Below, piece after piece: positions 46,178 through 57,360 of a stretch of DNA of 64,000 nt. The notes below the pieces were generated by a model. That model had not been told where the DNA came from, made no database searches, and was given only the letters and a program-made list of their open reading frames with translations. Origin of the DNA: Melampsora larici-populina 98AG31 (Eukaryota; Basidiomycota; Pucciniomycetes; Pucciniales; Melampsoraceae); NCBI RefSeq assembly GCF_000204055.1, contig NW_006768781.1:701940-765939 (forward strand). Reading direction: 5' to 3'. The translations under genes and the position numbers were made by a program. Within the stretch, counting starts at the first letter, position 1; every line of letters begins with the position of its first letter.

Positions 46178-47199
46178 CTGTTAAAATGCTGAGTATATCT
46201 AACGACGAATTCGTCAGTCTGACACCCAACGAGAGATATAATCCAGGCCCCAAAACCGTACCGGATTATAATTTCAAAAAATAAAAAATAGCTAGATGGA
46301 GGTGGCGGATGTCAGCGGTGCCAATTAATGTGGCCAAACGGCCGAATCAAGACAAAAACACACCAAGATGGAGATATAACAATAATTATTGCTGGGAAGG
46401 CGGCACCGGAAAGCGACAAGGGCAAGGCTATATATGCATTTTGCATATATAGCCTTGTCCCGTATTCTGACACCTTTCACAGATATCTCAGTCTGCGACA
46501 TGGACCTCCATTTCTTGAGATCCATAACTTTAAGTCTTCAGTTTACGTCACGAACCTGATGCGAAGCATCACAAAAGGAGAGATGTGCAACACAAAGCCG
46601 TCTGGGATTGCAAAAAACCTGGGAAATCATATGAGACCTCCTTGCATAGCAAGAAAATTCCAAGTTTAGGAATACGAGTTTGCTTTTCTTTAAAATTATT
46701 TTTGTTGGGCTGACAAGGATGCAAGATCAGTAGATGAGGTGCAACTACTTTTGTTCTCCAAGGGGTTGGCCCTGACAAGTCTCACCCAAACCATGGGAGG
46801 CTCGACATCAAGAAACCGTTTGCGTAGTCGATTTGACTGCACAACTGGTTACAAAGTGACTATAAACTCCCATACGAGACGTAATACTCGAGAAAACGTG
46901 GAAAACGAGCCCCGGATCGTACGATTGTAAGCAAAAAAAACTGGGAAATTGCGCCCGCTCTCTATTATCAACGGTTTTTTAGTCAATATTAAATCTAATC
47001 TCCTTAGTAAAACCGTTTAAAAAATTTTTGTTCCCGCCATCCCTCCCTTGGTTTGTGCAGTTGTTTTCAGTTCTATTATTATTTTATCTTAGTTGTTTAG
47101 TGGCCGCCCCATCGGGCTTTTCCGGTTTTCTCTGCAACTAGGAGTCAGACCCTCCGGGGCCGTCCTGCGTTATTCACACATCTTTACAAACAACCTAGT
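46178..47199. other. Intergenic between two mobile regions, with a hairpin
   Basis: About 1 kb without a credible gene, upstream of the 878-residue gene and left of the TIR element at 47200. It holds a perfect 16-bp-stem hairpin at 46423-46457. The outer end of the 38-46 kb Harbinger-type unit should lie here if it is a transposon, but I found no matching terminal repeat. Confidence 0.45.
46423..46457. repeat. Perfect hairpin, 16-bp stem and 3-nt loop
   Basis: CAAGGCTATATATGCA, TTT, TGCATATATAGCCTTG. Arms match base for base. It is intergenic; function unknown. Mirror-image short frames on both strands come from this palindrome. Confidence 0.85.
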
Positions 47200-47689
47200 C
47201 TACACCAGGGGGTAAATGTCCTCGGCCTCGGATGGTTCTGGACACGTGTCCAGGAATTTCGATGAGATGGCGTTTCAAAACCGGCCCAGTCACGAAATTT
47301 GTGAGAGCCGTAATTAGAGCTTGCCTGACACCGGTTGAACCACGTTTGACAAACACACGTACTTCGACCGGTCCCCACCTCCGTCTCAGGAACAATCCAG
47401 ATGTCAGAACGGGATGAGGTCGTGACCGAGACGGTGTTTTACGGATGTGAAACGGTAAGATGCCGTTCCGCTCCTGCCCAAGTTTGGCTGTGTGCAGTCG
47501 TTCACGCAGCCACCAAGGCGGAGTGAGATGAGATCATAACGCTTCATTACGAACCGTTATGATCGAAAATGCCCAGGTTTGTCCGATCTTGCAAAAACTG
47601 GATTCGTCATCAGGTTTGTCTGAAGCGCCCTATCAGACCAATCCCAATTGTTCGCACTTGTTCTCCTCACAGTATACTGAGACTAATCT

Positions 47690-48170
47690 GTGCTGATCGA
47701 GCAAAAGATGTTGATTTGAATTTAATAAAAGGATAGATTACCGCTATCTTCTCAGTCGCATTCAAATGGATTTGCTTCCTGATCGAGCAAAAGATGTGTA
47801 GTAACAATCGGGTTTTTTAAAAACAAACAAAAACCATTCTTTTTTTAAGAGAAACAAAAGAAAACAATATAAGATGATTTGAATGTAATAAAAGAGAAGG
47901 AGATTACAACTATCATCTCTGTCATATTCAATGACTTCTCTTTCTGATCGAGTGAAAGAAGTGTATCTTGAAAGACAAAAGAAAATGATTTTGGAACTGA
48001 TGAAACCATCTCGATCCATTGCTTTCTGATCGACCTGAAGTGTAATGAATATCTATCTTTTTAAAAAAGGAAAAAGATATAAGGTGGCTTGAACTTATAA
48101 AATGATCTTGTTTGATTGATTTCTGATCGACCAAATGAAATTTTAAAAAAAAGATAACCCAATTTTCAAA
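47690..48170. repeat. Degenerate repeats downstream of the SAM-like gene
   Basis: A motif close to TTTCTGATCGAGCAAAAGA(A/T)GTGTA recurs about five times (near 47695, 47781, 47943, 48027, 48119) at irregular spacing, mixed with ATTTGAATTTAATAAAAG-like text. It lies just 3' of the gene ending at 48203. Possibly a decayed tandem array or part of the 3' untranslated region. Confidence 0.5.
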
Positions 48171-48202
48171 GGTATTTTGAAAGCTCTGACAGTCGCCGTG
48201 GG

Positions 48203-49117
48203 TCAATACGGTGAAGATGACATGTTCCCTTCAAGGAGCACCTTATCAATCATATGTTGATAATAATCTCGAGCCTTGAACATTAGATCCATCGCGGTTC
48301 CAAAACGAATGCCCCATTTGACCATGTGATTGACGTTCAAGAACCGTGGGTACAGGAATTTGGCAAAGTTATTAATTCGATGTTGTCGGAAAATGTCCAT
48401 CACATCTTGAATCTCATCACGAGGAACAGAGGCGTATTCAAGATAATCCTTGAGATTGTTCTTCGTCTTTTGGATCAGGTTTTTGACCATGGTACGAGAC
48501 ACCGAGATCGATCGGCCTTGAAATTCAACATAGCCACCCTTCACAGAGTCTGGCAGGCTGTTGATGTTGCATTTAACAAGGTCTTGATAATACTGACGTG
48601 CCATGAAGATGAGGTCCATTGCTGTTCCATAAGGAATCCCCCATTGTACCAAGTGATCAACATTCAGAATTGCTGGAAAAAGAAATTTTTCGAATGAGTT
48701 GATGCGGTGTGGACGTAAGATGCCGATCACCAAATTGATTTTGTCTGGTGAAATGTCAACGTAAGATAAATAATCTCTCATTGTTGTTTTGCTTCTCAGC
48801 GAATCAATCGTATCATGATCCACCGTTATCGAGCAGCCTTGAAACTCCAAATAATCAATTGTCGCATCATCGAACTGGGTATTGGGTCCCCCGTTCCCCG
48901 TCAAGCGTGCCATCTTCTTGGGGGTAGGAGGTTCAGACTCCTTCTCGCAGTCTGTGTCACTAGCTGCTCTTTTAGCATTGCGGCAAGGTGACGAGTTCTC
49001 AACCAATGACTGGTTCTTCGGATGATTTGATCGAAAAAAAAAATGAGTATATTGAAAAAAGAGATGATTCAGATGGGACATTAAACCGCTCACTGAAGCC
49101 AAATTGGGGTCATCCAT
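48203..49117 (-). CDS. Protein with two tandem SAM-like domains
   Basis: Single-exon frame of 304 residues from MDDPNLASVS (an in-frame extension to 49252 looks like 5' untranslated sequence). Residues 45-75 hold a basic, nuclear-signal-like stretch (TPKKMARLTG). Two homologous units of about 95 residues follow, each starting YLEFQG(C)SI or YVEFQGRSI and ending with RDYLSYVDISPDKI ... LNVDHLVQWGIPYGTAMDL ... ARQYYQDL, and KDYLEYASVPRDEI ... LNVNHMVKWGIRFGTAMDL ... ARDYYQHM. The spacing of Leu, Gly and the last helix recalls a sterile alpha motif, a protein- or RNA-interaction fold. The last 70 residues of the Tc1 accessory protein (12919-20800) fit the same pattern. Function unknown. Confidence 0.7.
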   Translation of the reverse strand: MDDPNLASVSGLMSHLNHLFFQYTHFFFRSNHPKNQSLVENSSPCRNAKRAASDTDCEKESEPPTPKKMARLTGNGGPNTQFDDATIDYLEFQGCSITVDHDTIDSLRSKTTMRDYLSYVDISPDKINLVIGILRPHRINSFEKFLFPAILNVDHLVQWGIPYGTAMDLIFMARQYYQDLVKCNINSLPDSVKGGYVEFQGRSISVSRTMVKNLIQKTKNNLKDYLEYASVPRDEIQDVMDIFRQHRINNFAKFLYPRFLNVNHMVKWGIRFGTAMDLMFKARDYYQHMIDKVLLEGNMSSSPY

Positions 49118-49395
49118 TGTCACAATTGCACCTGAGATATTGATTGATTGGAGGTTGAAGGTGATGAGGTGAGAGGTGATGACTTGAAGACGAGCAACTG
49201 CAATCGGCAGGAAAAGCAAAAAACTTGGCCAAGTTTTTTTTGAATTGCACAAAATCCACCTCGATCAATTGAAAAAAAATACAACCACCTGTCAAAAGAA
49301 CTTGTTGAGGTTTTGTTGAGGACGTGGAAATGAAATTTGTCCCAAAAAACACAAGTTCCATCCACCTGCGACTCACCTTGACTTACACACAACTC

Positions 49396-50920
49396 ATGTT
49401 TCCCAGCTCTCAACGTTATCAAAGGAGCCCAATGGGATCCAATTACGATCGACTATCGACATCCATCATACCCAGGACCCGCTCAGCGTCTGATGCCTTT
49501 GGGTTGGACAGCCGCCACCAAAACACCCCTAACCTGCGGCACCGCTCGTCGCAGAATGGGCCCATCCAGGAAGATGAGCCTGATTATCGTGCTGCGTTAG
49601 GTGACACATTTTTCACACCCGATATGATGCGATCCGAGTCAAGACCACATTCATCAGGAATCAGTCCTGAGGAAAATGTGGTTGACCCACTCGCATTATC
49701 AAATATGGTTAGCACAATTGGTGCTCAATTCGGTCTCACTCCGAGAGCAATCTCTGAAGTGGACAAAGTTCTTCAGGTAATGTAGCATCTGTAGCCCAAA
49801 ATTGAGATTGAAACTGATGCTTTGGTCTTGTTGAAGTAGCAACCCAATGAACAGAGCCGCCAGATAGCACTGATTTGCTTCTTGGCCTCACAGTTTCCAG
49901 CCAATCGCCAGTCCAACTCCGCGGATCAAGTCACAGTTACGGTTGGCCCCCCAATGGTTCAACCTAAGGGTGATCTATGGAAAGCTGAAGATCGCCTTCG
50001 AGTGAGTCAATATCCAGGAACACAATGATTTTTCTATGTTATACTAACATGAACATAGTATAGACTTTCATTCGAGATTTGATTAAAGACCTGCTTATGA
50101 AATCATCAATACAAGCCTACTCAACATCAAACTCATTACGCAAGCATCCCATCGTAGAATCACTCGAGAATCTAGTGATTGTGAGTTCCATTATATCTCG
50201 ATTTCAACCTTCAAGCTGATGTTGTACCCAACCCTAGGAGGCACTAATGGCTGTCGATTGCAAAGTCAAAGCCAATGAATTGCCAGAAGGATTTCGAAAC
50301 AGTGATCTGAATGCAGAAGGTTTAGTACGAAAGATTGTTAAGGAGATTGCTAAAACAGAGAAAAGCAAATTCCAAAGTGCACTCCTTGACGGTATCAATA
50401 AACCGGCAGTCGGTTCTTTAGTCCCTAAGTTGTACGATCTGTACTTTCAGCTTGGCCGTACACGAGCTCCTAAGAGCTTAACGATATCTAATGATGTGAT
50501 CTGGAGCACGATCAATCTTGCTGACAAATGTAGGATTGCACTTCTGGTGAGGTTGAACCAACAGTCAAAGACTGTCTGCACGACTCGGCTGATAGTCATT
50601 GTACACACCTGCTCTATCTAGCGTCTTGAAGGTACCATTTTCCACCTCCACGCCAAGAACCCAACCCAGCCACGCAGCGGTCCAAAGGATAAAGCCGACC
50701 GATCAATATGGGACCCAGTTGATGAGCGCCTGGCTTGGGCCAGAGACCTCCCCCCCTGGAACAAAAGGCGTAAGTACTTCTCTTACTATATGTATGATCT
50801 TCACTGACATTATACGCTGTCGTAGCTTTTACAGATGGATCATTAAGTACGACAACCGAATCTTCACAGGCAAAGAGACCTTTGAACGTATCAAAACATC
50901 CAATGACATTCAGATTATAA
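49396..50920 (+). CDS. Unknown protein, six exons, divergent partner of the SAM-like gene
   Basis: Exons 49396-49776, 49840-50001, 50064-50180, 50238-50546, 50622-50769, 50826-50920 give 403 residues with consistent phases. The N-terminal 90 residues are Ser/Arg-rich and probably disordered (MFPSSQRYQRSPMGSNYDRL). A helical middle part follows: DPLALSNMVSTIGAQFGLTP, GDLWKAEDRLR, TFIRDLIKDLLMKSS, EALMAVDCKVKANELPEGF, then AEGLVRKIVKEIAK and SIWDPVDERLAWARDLPPWN. The tail is Ser/Thr/Lys-rich (DGSLSTTTESSQAKRP). I recognise no transposase, nuclease or helicase motif. It starts 278 bp from the start of the divergent SAM-like gene, so the pair is probably co-regulated. An alternative last exon would read on to 50973. 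Confidence 0.65.
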
Positions 50921-51489
50921 CCCAAGAGGCCTTAAAGGAGTGGATCATGCAAGGTGAACCACCATTAGCATGATAAACAATAATATACAACGACCTAAAA
51001 ACATGTAAAGGAAGAATGATTTTGAAGACTCGTGTCGCTTCTTTCATTAACTTCTTCATTCATCTGATTTCAAGTTTCTTTAACACCTTTTCCAACTACT
51101 TCATAACCTCTTCAGCAGGAAGATCTTGTAGTTATTTCCTACCTACTACATACAATTCATCTGGCTAAAAGCATGTTTTGTGAAATTCGGTCTTTTGAAA
51201 TGAAAGAAAAAACAATCCCATCGATGCTTTGTAACGTTCACTGCATTCGTATCGTTTCACCGTAGCTTTTCACCGCAAAAGCGGTCGAACGATACCGTAC
51301 CTGCGGCCCTCTCGCTGATTCTGTTCCAGGCCAGGAACAGCGAGGCCACGTGTCAGTCTCGTTCCGGCCTTGAACTCACTGTTCAGAACTTCCCTGGAAC
51401 AGTTATTGAAATGGTCTCGGGCGGATTCACATCCAGTGATTGATCCGTCCAGGAATCAATCCTGTTCGGTCCCCGCTGGACACGCTCTA

Positions 51490-51558
51490 GGCACGTCCCA
51501 AATCAATAGAAAAGTGACACGTGCCTGTGACGCTGTCGATTCAGATTTGGGACGTGCC
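51490..51558. repeat. Sub-terminal 15-bp hairpin next to the right TIR
   Basis: GGCACGTCCCAAATC at 51490-51504 and its reverse complement at 51544-51558, 39 nt apart; the right arm touches the TIR at 51558. The loop holds GACACGTGCC. Such sub-terminal structures often mark transposase-binding regions. Confidence 0.8.
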
Positions 51559-51576
51559 ATTTACCCCCTGGTGTAG

Positions 51577-53075
51577 TAAGATCAACTGTGCCATACCCAA
51601 ATTCCGAGCACCATGTCTATAATACCTCCCTGAACTCAAACAGATCTCGACATCAAGACACTTAAGGATTTCTCAAGACTGTGTCGGTCAAGAAAGTCTC
51701 TTTCAAGCTTCAAACGACTCGCAAATATTGAATAGGCGGTCAGCCAATCTGAAAGACCCTGTTCAGCCACTGTTGAACAAAGACACAAGGAGATGCTCTC
51801 CGGATAAAGGCATGAGCGATCGAGTAGGTACTACTTTGGTTCCCCATCAAGTTGGGAATATTATATTTGCATCTGAAATGACAGCTGAAGAACGACCGGC
51901 TGATGTTGGTATTTTTATGATCATGTATTTTTTACTCACGGAACATGTTTTTCATGGTTATCTGATGTAGAACTGCCCAAGTCCGAATCCCGCCTCAAGA
52001 GTTAAGACTACAGATGAAGACTCCAAACCTTGTCGCATGCAAAAACTTTCATCGTGGTATTTGAAAAATCCACATCAAGCCGAGGATGTTGAGATCGGGG
52101 TCCAAAGCGCAATGTAAGCAAATCCACAAAGCATTGCAATGGCACTGCCCAACTTCCTTGACTCTGGCCATGACACTCGGAACCATTTTTAGTGCATTCA
52201 GCGTTATGCCTCATTAAAATCCCTCTCTCGACTCTCGAGTGGAAAGGAGGGAGCTTGTAAAGATCTGGAAATCGTGGTTGTCTCGGCCGCAATCCTAACA
52301 GTTCTGGTATGTAGACTTTCCACACCGCCATCACCTGCAATCTGGGATATGATTCGCAAAATTTCACCTTTAGCCATGCTATGGATTGCTCGGGAGCGCT
52401 ATGTCCACACCCCGTGGGACCGTGTCTGTAGACTTGGTTTGAACTTTGCAAGACTCCAAGCGTGATATAGAGGTGTCGTAAGATAACTTATGATCACTTA
52501 TTGATCTCCACTCGGTACGCTTCCGGTGCAAGTTCTCCTTCAGCTTTTCGAGAAGACAGTACCCTTATGTTTTCTTTTCAATCTCATGATTAGACAAGTG
52601 CAAGGCGATGAGGACGTGTAAAATTGATGAAGATGAACAAACAAATCTTGCATCATCAATCAAGACTTTGTAATAGCTCTGTTCAGGACAGTGCGGAATC
52701 AAAAAGAAACCGACCTCCAGGCGGTGCAAGAACATTGCCTTACTGAGCTAAGAAACATTGCCTCGTTTTACATCGTTGTCAGGCTAAAGAAAATCTTGGA
52801 GTGGGCACCAAAATCGTGTGATGAAGAAGACAGTGCTTCCAAATATATCCTTGATCAAAAGTTCTTGTCTGCGTGATCCAGAAAGGATGGTAAGGTATAA
52901 AAACCCAAGGCTTTTGAGCCATTTACGAAGCTTTTTCATCTCATCTTGATAATTAGATATCGATTTCTTGAATCATACAAATCTTGCTTTTTAACACACT
53001 CTGAAACGTTTTATAAATCCCTTCCTAACGATCTCATCCTAGAATATCTTTATAATCCTTCAAAATCCAAACATT
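51577..53075. other. Intergenic, no gene confirmed
   Basis: About 1.5 kb. A 147-codon frame on the minus strand (52451-52008) has no recognised motif and no splice support, so I do not call it. The last 200 bp are the likely promoter of the secreted-protein gene. Confidence 0.45.
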
Positions 53076-54651
53076 ATGCGCGTCTCAATCAGCTTTGTAT
53101 TACTTACCCTTGCAGGTGAGGAATCGATTCAAGACGTCACATATGTTGACCTAACTGTTGCTGAATCTTGTTCTTGCAATTTTATTCCTAGTCATCGCTT
53201 CTTCTGAGGTGAAAACTAGGTATGAAAAAACTACTTACTTTCCACACTTTAGTTTTGTTATCTGATATTGACATTTGGATCAAATCATTAGGCCAGCCAA
53301 TGAAGTAGCTCGTCAAAACCTTGGAAGTCTTCAAGAACCTCGCTTGATGACCCGATGTGATTCATGCGGAAGTAAAAGTGCGACTGATGCATCAACATAC
53401 GGCGGTAGCAAAGGAGACACTGTGGTAGATTCGAGATCGTCAACTTCGGCTGACCAATCAACTCCTGGATCCACCCCACCGGCCAGTGTTTCGAAAGTCC
53501 CTGGTAGTAGCAATGCTGACACACAGGCTGCTACCAAAAAAGGTAAGTTGACGATAATCAAGAGAGACGTGGTGATTGTGATTTCTGATCTGATTCATTA
53601 ATCCAGATACTTCCACTCTGGATAGTGGAAAAGCCCAAGCTGCTGGGACCGCTACGACTGATCAAGCCGGCGGCACCACACAGGCTGACAACAAAGTCGA
53701 TGGTACTGATACGCCCAGTGACACCGGTACAGCTGCTCAAACCCTTGACTCGCAAAATTCACAAAACACCAGTTCCTCGAAGACAACTGCCAATCAATCT
53801 GCCGCAAACACGGTGCCTGGAGGACTCGCCGATCAAAAATCTGAGAGTACTCCAGACACTCAACAAACCACAGGTACTCAAAGTACTCCATCCGGAGCTA
53901 CTGGGAGGACTCAGCTAGCCCAATCTGCTGATAGTACTTCAAACAATGGTGCTCAATATGGCCAAAACAATCAGCAAGCCATTGATACCAGCACAACTAC
54001 TCAATCCCGCGATACCACTAGAAGTTACCAAGGATTGGTTGAGAGCTGCCAACAACTACTCCCTAGATTCATCAGGTTTACTCAAATCGTTTCACGACCT
54101 GATGTAGATTACAATTCTGCGCTACAAGAATTTGCCTCAATTCGAAGCCAATTTGAGGAAATCGTGAAGACTTATTCATCATGTGGTGGTGGTTGTGCTC
54201 AAAATCAAGATCTCGTAAGTGTTTTCTTTTTATCTTCCATCGTTGTGGGATTACAATTTCACTTATTTGGTGAATTTATCCACGAATCCTTCATTTATAG
54301 GGAGTCTTACAAAGTGTTATCAATCAATTGATTGCTCAATTTTCTGGTTGGATCACAGCTTTCAGTCGTTGGAGTTCCTGGAGTGCCGTATTACAGCGTA
54401 GGTTTTATATAAATTTTGATTTTGGTTTCCTTCCTGAAAATGCTACGTATAACATATATAATCAGATTATCCAACTGACGTTGTTCGACAAAAAAAATCC
54501 AGCTCACTGGCAACCATTCTGTAATTCACTCGAAGATTTTGTTAGATTGTCTAGAAGTATTGGTATTAATACCGCTCAAGTCTTTCAATCTTATAACCTT
54601 AACCCAACAACTCTACAAAGCTATCAAATCAACGCAGCGGGCTTCTTTTGA
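53076..54651 (+). CDS. Secreted Ser/Thr/Gln-rich protein, possible effector
   Basis: Exons 53076-53115, 53192-53219, 53292-53542, 53607-54214 and 54301-54651 give about 425 residues. The start has a signal peptide (MRVSISFVLLTLAVIASSE) built from two tiny exons, as is common in fungal secreted proteins. Residues 45-250 are low-complexity, rich in Ser, Thr, Gln, Asp and Gly (TPGSTPPASVSKVPG, TSTTTQSRDTTRSYQ). The C-terminal third is helical with spaced Cys (GLVESCQQLLPRFIRFTQIV, YSSCGGGCAQNQDL, INQLIAQFSGWITAFSRWSS). An extra intron (about 54398-54502) is possible in the last part without changing frame. It could be a rust effector or a wall protein; no known domain is recognised. Confidence 0.7.
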
Positions 54652-55755
54652 TGACTCAAAGATCTAACTTTCTTGATCTTTTCTCAACTCTTAGAGGCTC
54701 TTCTTGGTGATCTCTCGAGTTATCTAAAAATTGATGTGAACTATTATGATTGTCATGAAAAGAGAAAGGTAGAAGTGATTCTTTTTGTTAACTATCTCAA
54801 CTCGCTGTATCTTCTTGTCGTATTCAGATGTAGGGGTTTTCAATTTTGTTTTCATTCTGCAAAGCAAATATAACAATTGTTGGACAGTTTAAAGACTCTT
54901 AACTTGCTGGCTCTCGTGTTTGAATGATTAGTCTAGATTCTCATGTCAAGACTCAAAGAAATAAGAGTAAGCATCAAGGCAGGAACATGTTTTATGGTCA
55001 CAATCTTTTTGATCCATACCCCTGGATTGGGTTGCGATACCCATCGCTTTGGCGAGTTTTATTGCAAAGATGAGGTTGGTGGAATATACCCGAGCCATGG
55101 CGGGACCAAGATTCTTCGGATGCGGCATCCAAGGCATCCTGGCTCGGGAGCAGGGCGGATACTGACGAGGACTCCTCGGGCTCGAACAGATCCGAGTCAA
55201 ATTGTCTGCCGGTGCCATGCTATTTATGAAACAGATGCACACCTCAAGTAACTCAGATCTTGAATGAACATCATTGCCGGGAGCATATCAAGGTAAGAAG
55301 GCAGTGTTTCCTGCATCAAACATGCGCGCTACATCTTAAGAGACTCAGTGGATCAGATCACGAACAAGAAACATGTACAGGAAAGATATATCCATAACCC
55401 TCGAAATCACTTCCAATAAAAGACAATCACAGATGAAAAAACACACACATGACTATAGAATAAGATATACAAGAAATCCTACAAAAAAAACTGTAAACAA
55501 CAAAATATTCACATATACATTTTGAAAATAAAGAGAGACGAGGCATGCAGAAGTACCTAATTTTTGTTTTGAGAAAAAATATATAACACTGAAAATTGAA
55601 CTTTTGACAAAAATCTTAAACAAGAAGAGCACTTTGATATATACACGACCTAATCATAACCAAGTAACAGAAAAACCCTTGAGGGGGGGTAGAAAAAACA
55701 CACTACGAGGTGACCAAGCTTGACTTCTGAATTATTGAACAGCCAAATCATTAGC
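54652..55755. other. Intergenic between convergent genes
   Basis: About 1.1 kb; short frames only. The right part (55380-55740) is strongly A-rich and presumably contains the 3' untranslated region of the gene at 55756-57360. Confidence 0.45.
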
Positions 55756-57360
55756 TCAGAGAGGAGTAGCGAAATCAAGATCAGGGTATAATGACCAACG
55801 ATAGATAGTAGAGCTTGGCGAAGTTTCATTAGAAGAGTAAGAATGAAGATTAGACGGCGGAGCAAATCTACCAGTAGGAGGCGGTGTAAGCATTTGATTC
55901 CCTCTACCTGACATGAGATTTTGATGAGATCTAGATTGTTTTGGAGAGAAAGAAGAAGGATCTTGATTGATGGAGGTAGCTGGGCTTAAAGGAAGTGGAA
56001 AGTTGGATGGATGTAAACCAGCTTCTGTCAAACTAGGAAGCCCTCGAGTCAAGGGTGAAAACGGAGGGATCCTTTCGTTCATAGAATATAAGTCCGAGGT
56101 CAAAGGTGTGATTGGAGGAAGTCCACGCATCGAAGCAGGAATAGCAGACTCGAAAATGTTATCTCTATCAAACGACCTAGCAGATGTAGTGTCAGAATCC
56201 GGTGAAAGGGTGTATGATAAGGGCGAAGGAGGTCCGATGTCGAGTTGCAATGGATGAGGATGATGCGCAGGGTATACCCGGGTGCGAGAGGCTTGTGAAT
56301 CTGAAGCCTCGGTGTCAGACGTCATCATATTATTGTTTTGTTCTTCTGCTTTGTATCTAGCATCAGACCGAGAATCTGATCCGGTATAAGGGGATGTCGG
56401 TTTATCAGGAAAATCAGATCGTGCTCGAGGTGTGTTCGCAATCCAACTCGTTTCCTCGCTTCCGTCTCTCAAATCATGTAGATGTCGATTCCAATGCGTA
56501 CTACGAGCACTCAATGGAGGTGGCTTAGGGGGCTCTCCGATAAACTTTCCACCGGCATATTGTCGTTCCGGAAGGTTGGCAGACTCTCGATCACGTACCC
56601 AGCGAGCAGAGAGTCGTCTTCGTGTTGCCCAAGCATCCGGAGTAAGGGCCGGATTGTCTCCGGTGACAATCAGCTGGACAGCTCGAAAGTCTAGCAAGGA
56701 TTCTATTGGACGATGTTGTCCTTGTTTGCAGATACGTAAGATGTCGTGAGTGATATCATTGCGACTTTCAGGGTCCCCTCTTCCGTCGCGAATAATCCAA
56801 CTTCCGGCTTCAGGCCACTTAGACAAGAAATAACGAGCGGTTTCCTCGCGGTAATGCTCAAGAGAGCGTGCGAGACTGCGGAGATATGCGTTTCGAAGAG
56901 GCGTGCCGTTGGTCACATCACCCATAAGTAATCTAAAGAGTAAGAAAAATGAAACTTTGATGGGCGTGATAGGCCAGATTGGTATAGAGGAGAGGGTCAT
57001 ATAATCTGCGTATTGACGGAAAGATTTGATGCTGCCTTGCGGGATGTGCTGTCCAGCTCTTCCAGATTCGTACAACTTGACCAAGTCCTCATTCTCTAGA
57101 TGTTTTCGAGAGTGATAAGCAAGAGTGCAGAAGATCAAAGGTGAAGGAAGTAGTTACAGCATCAGCGATGATTCAATCTATGGACGCGTTCAGTAAGCTA
57201 TTCAACGAGGAGAACATGACGTACCTTCGCCTCTTTCTCGGATTACGCGCAACACGGTCTCACCATGTTCGACTAGGTCTGAAACATTACACACTGGAGG
57301 ATGACCATGAAAAGGGATATATGAACGCGTTGAAGCTTGAGATGTCGTAGCGGAATCCAT
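55756..57360 (-). CDS. Conserved-looking hypothetical protein, 491 residues
   Basis: Two exons: 57360-57225 (MDSATTSQASTRSYIPFHGH ... VIRERG) and 57095-55756. The first 230 residues are folded-looking and mostly helical (ENEDLVKLYESGRAGQHIPQ, LLMGDVTNGTPLRNAYLRSL, RYFLSKWPEAGSWIIRDGRG, NDITHDILRICKQGQH). The remainder is Ser/Pro-rich and disordered with repeated SPLT/PLTRGLPSLT-like segments, as in regulatory proteins with phosphorylation sites. I do not recognise the family and see no membrane segment or signal peptide; IPIWPITPIKVSFFLLFRLL could hide an unrecognised short intron. Codon use looks like a normal host gene. Confidence 0.65.

Larger units (their letters stand above)
47200..51576. 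mobile_element. Unclassified 4.4-kb element with perfect 19-bp terminal inverted repeats and two divergent genes
   Basis: CTACACCAGGGGGTAAATG at 47200-47218 and its exact reverse complement at 51558-51576. If TA is the target duplication, the TIR proper starts CACCAGGGGG. Both sub-terminal regions are relatively GC-rich and carry ACGTG motifs (GGACACGTGTCC on the left; CCACGTGTCAG, GACACGTGCC and a hairpin on the right). Inside lie two divergent intron-bearing or single-exon genes, 48203-49117 (minus) and 49396-50920 (plus), sharing about 280 bp of promoter. Neither looks like a known transposase, so the element may be non-autonomous, may use an unknown enzyme, or may be a chance pair of inverted repeats. 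Confidence 0.55.

Noticed and set aside
52008..52451. 147-codon minus-strand frame
   Set aside because: No motif, no splice partner, and no similarity to neighbouring genes; length alone is not enough.
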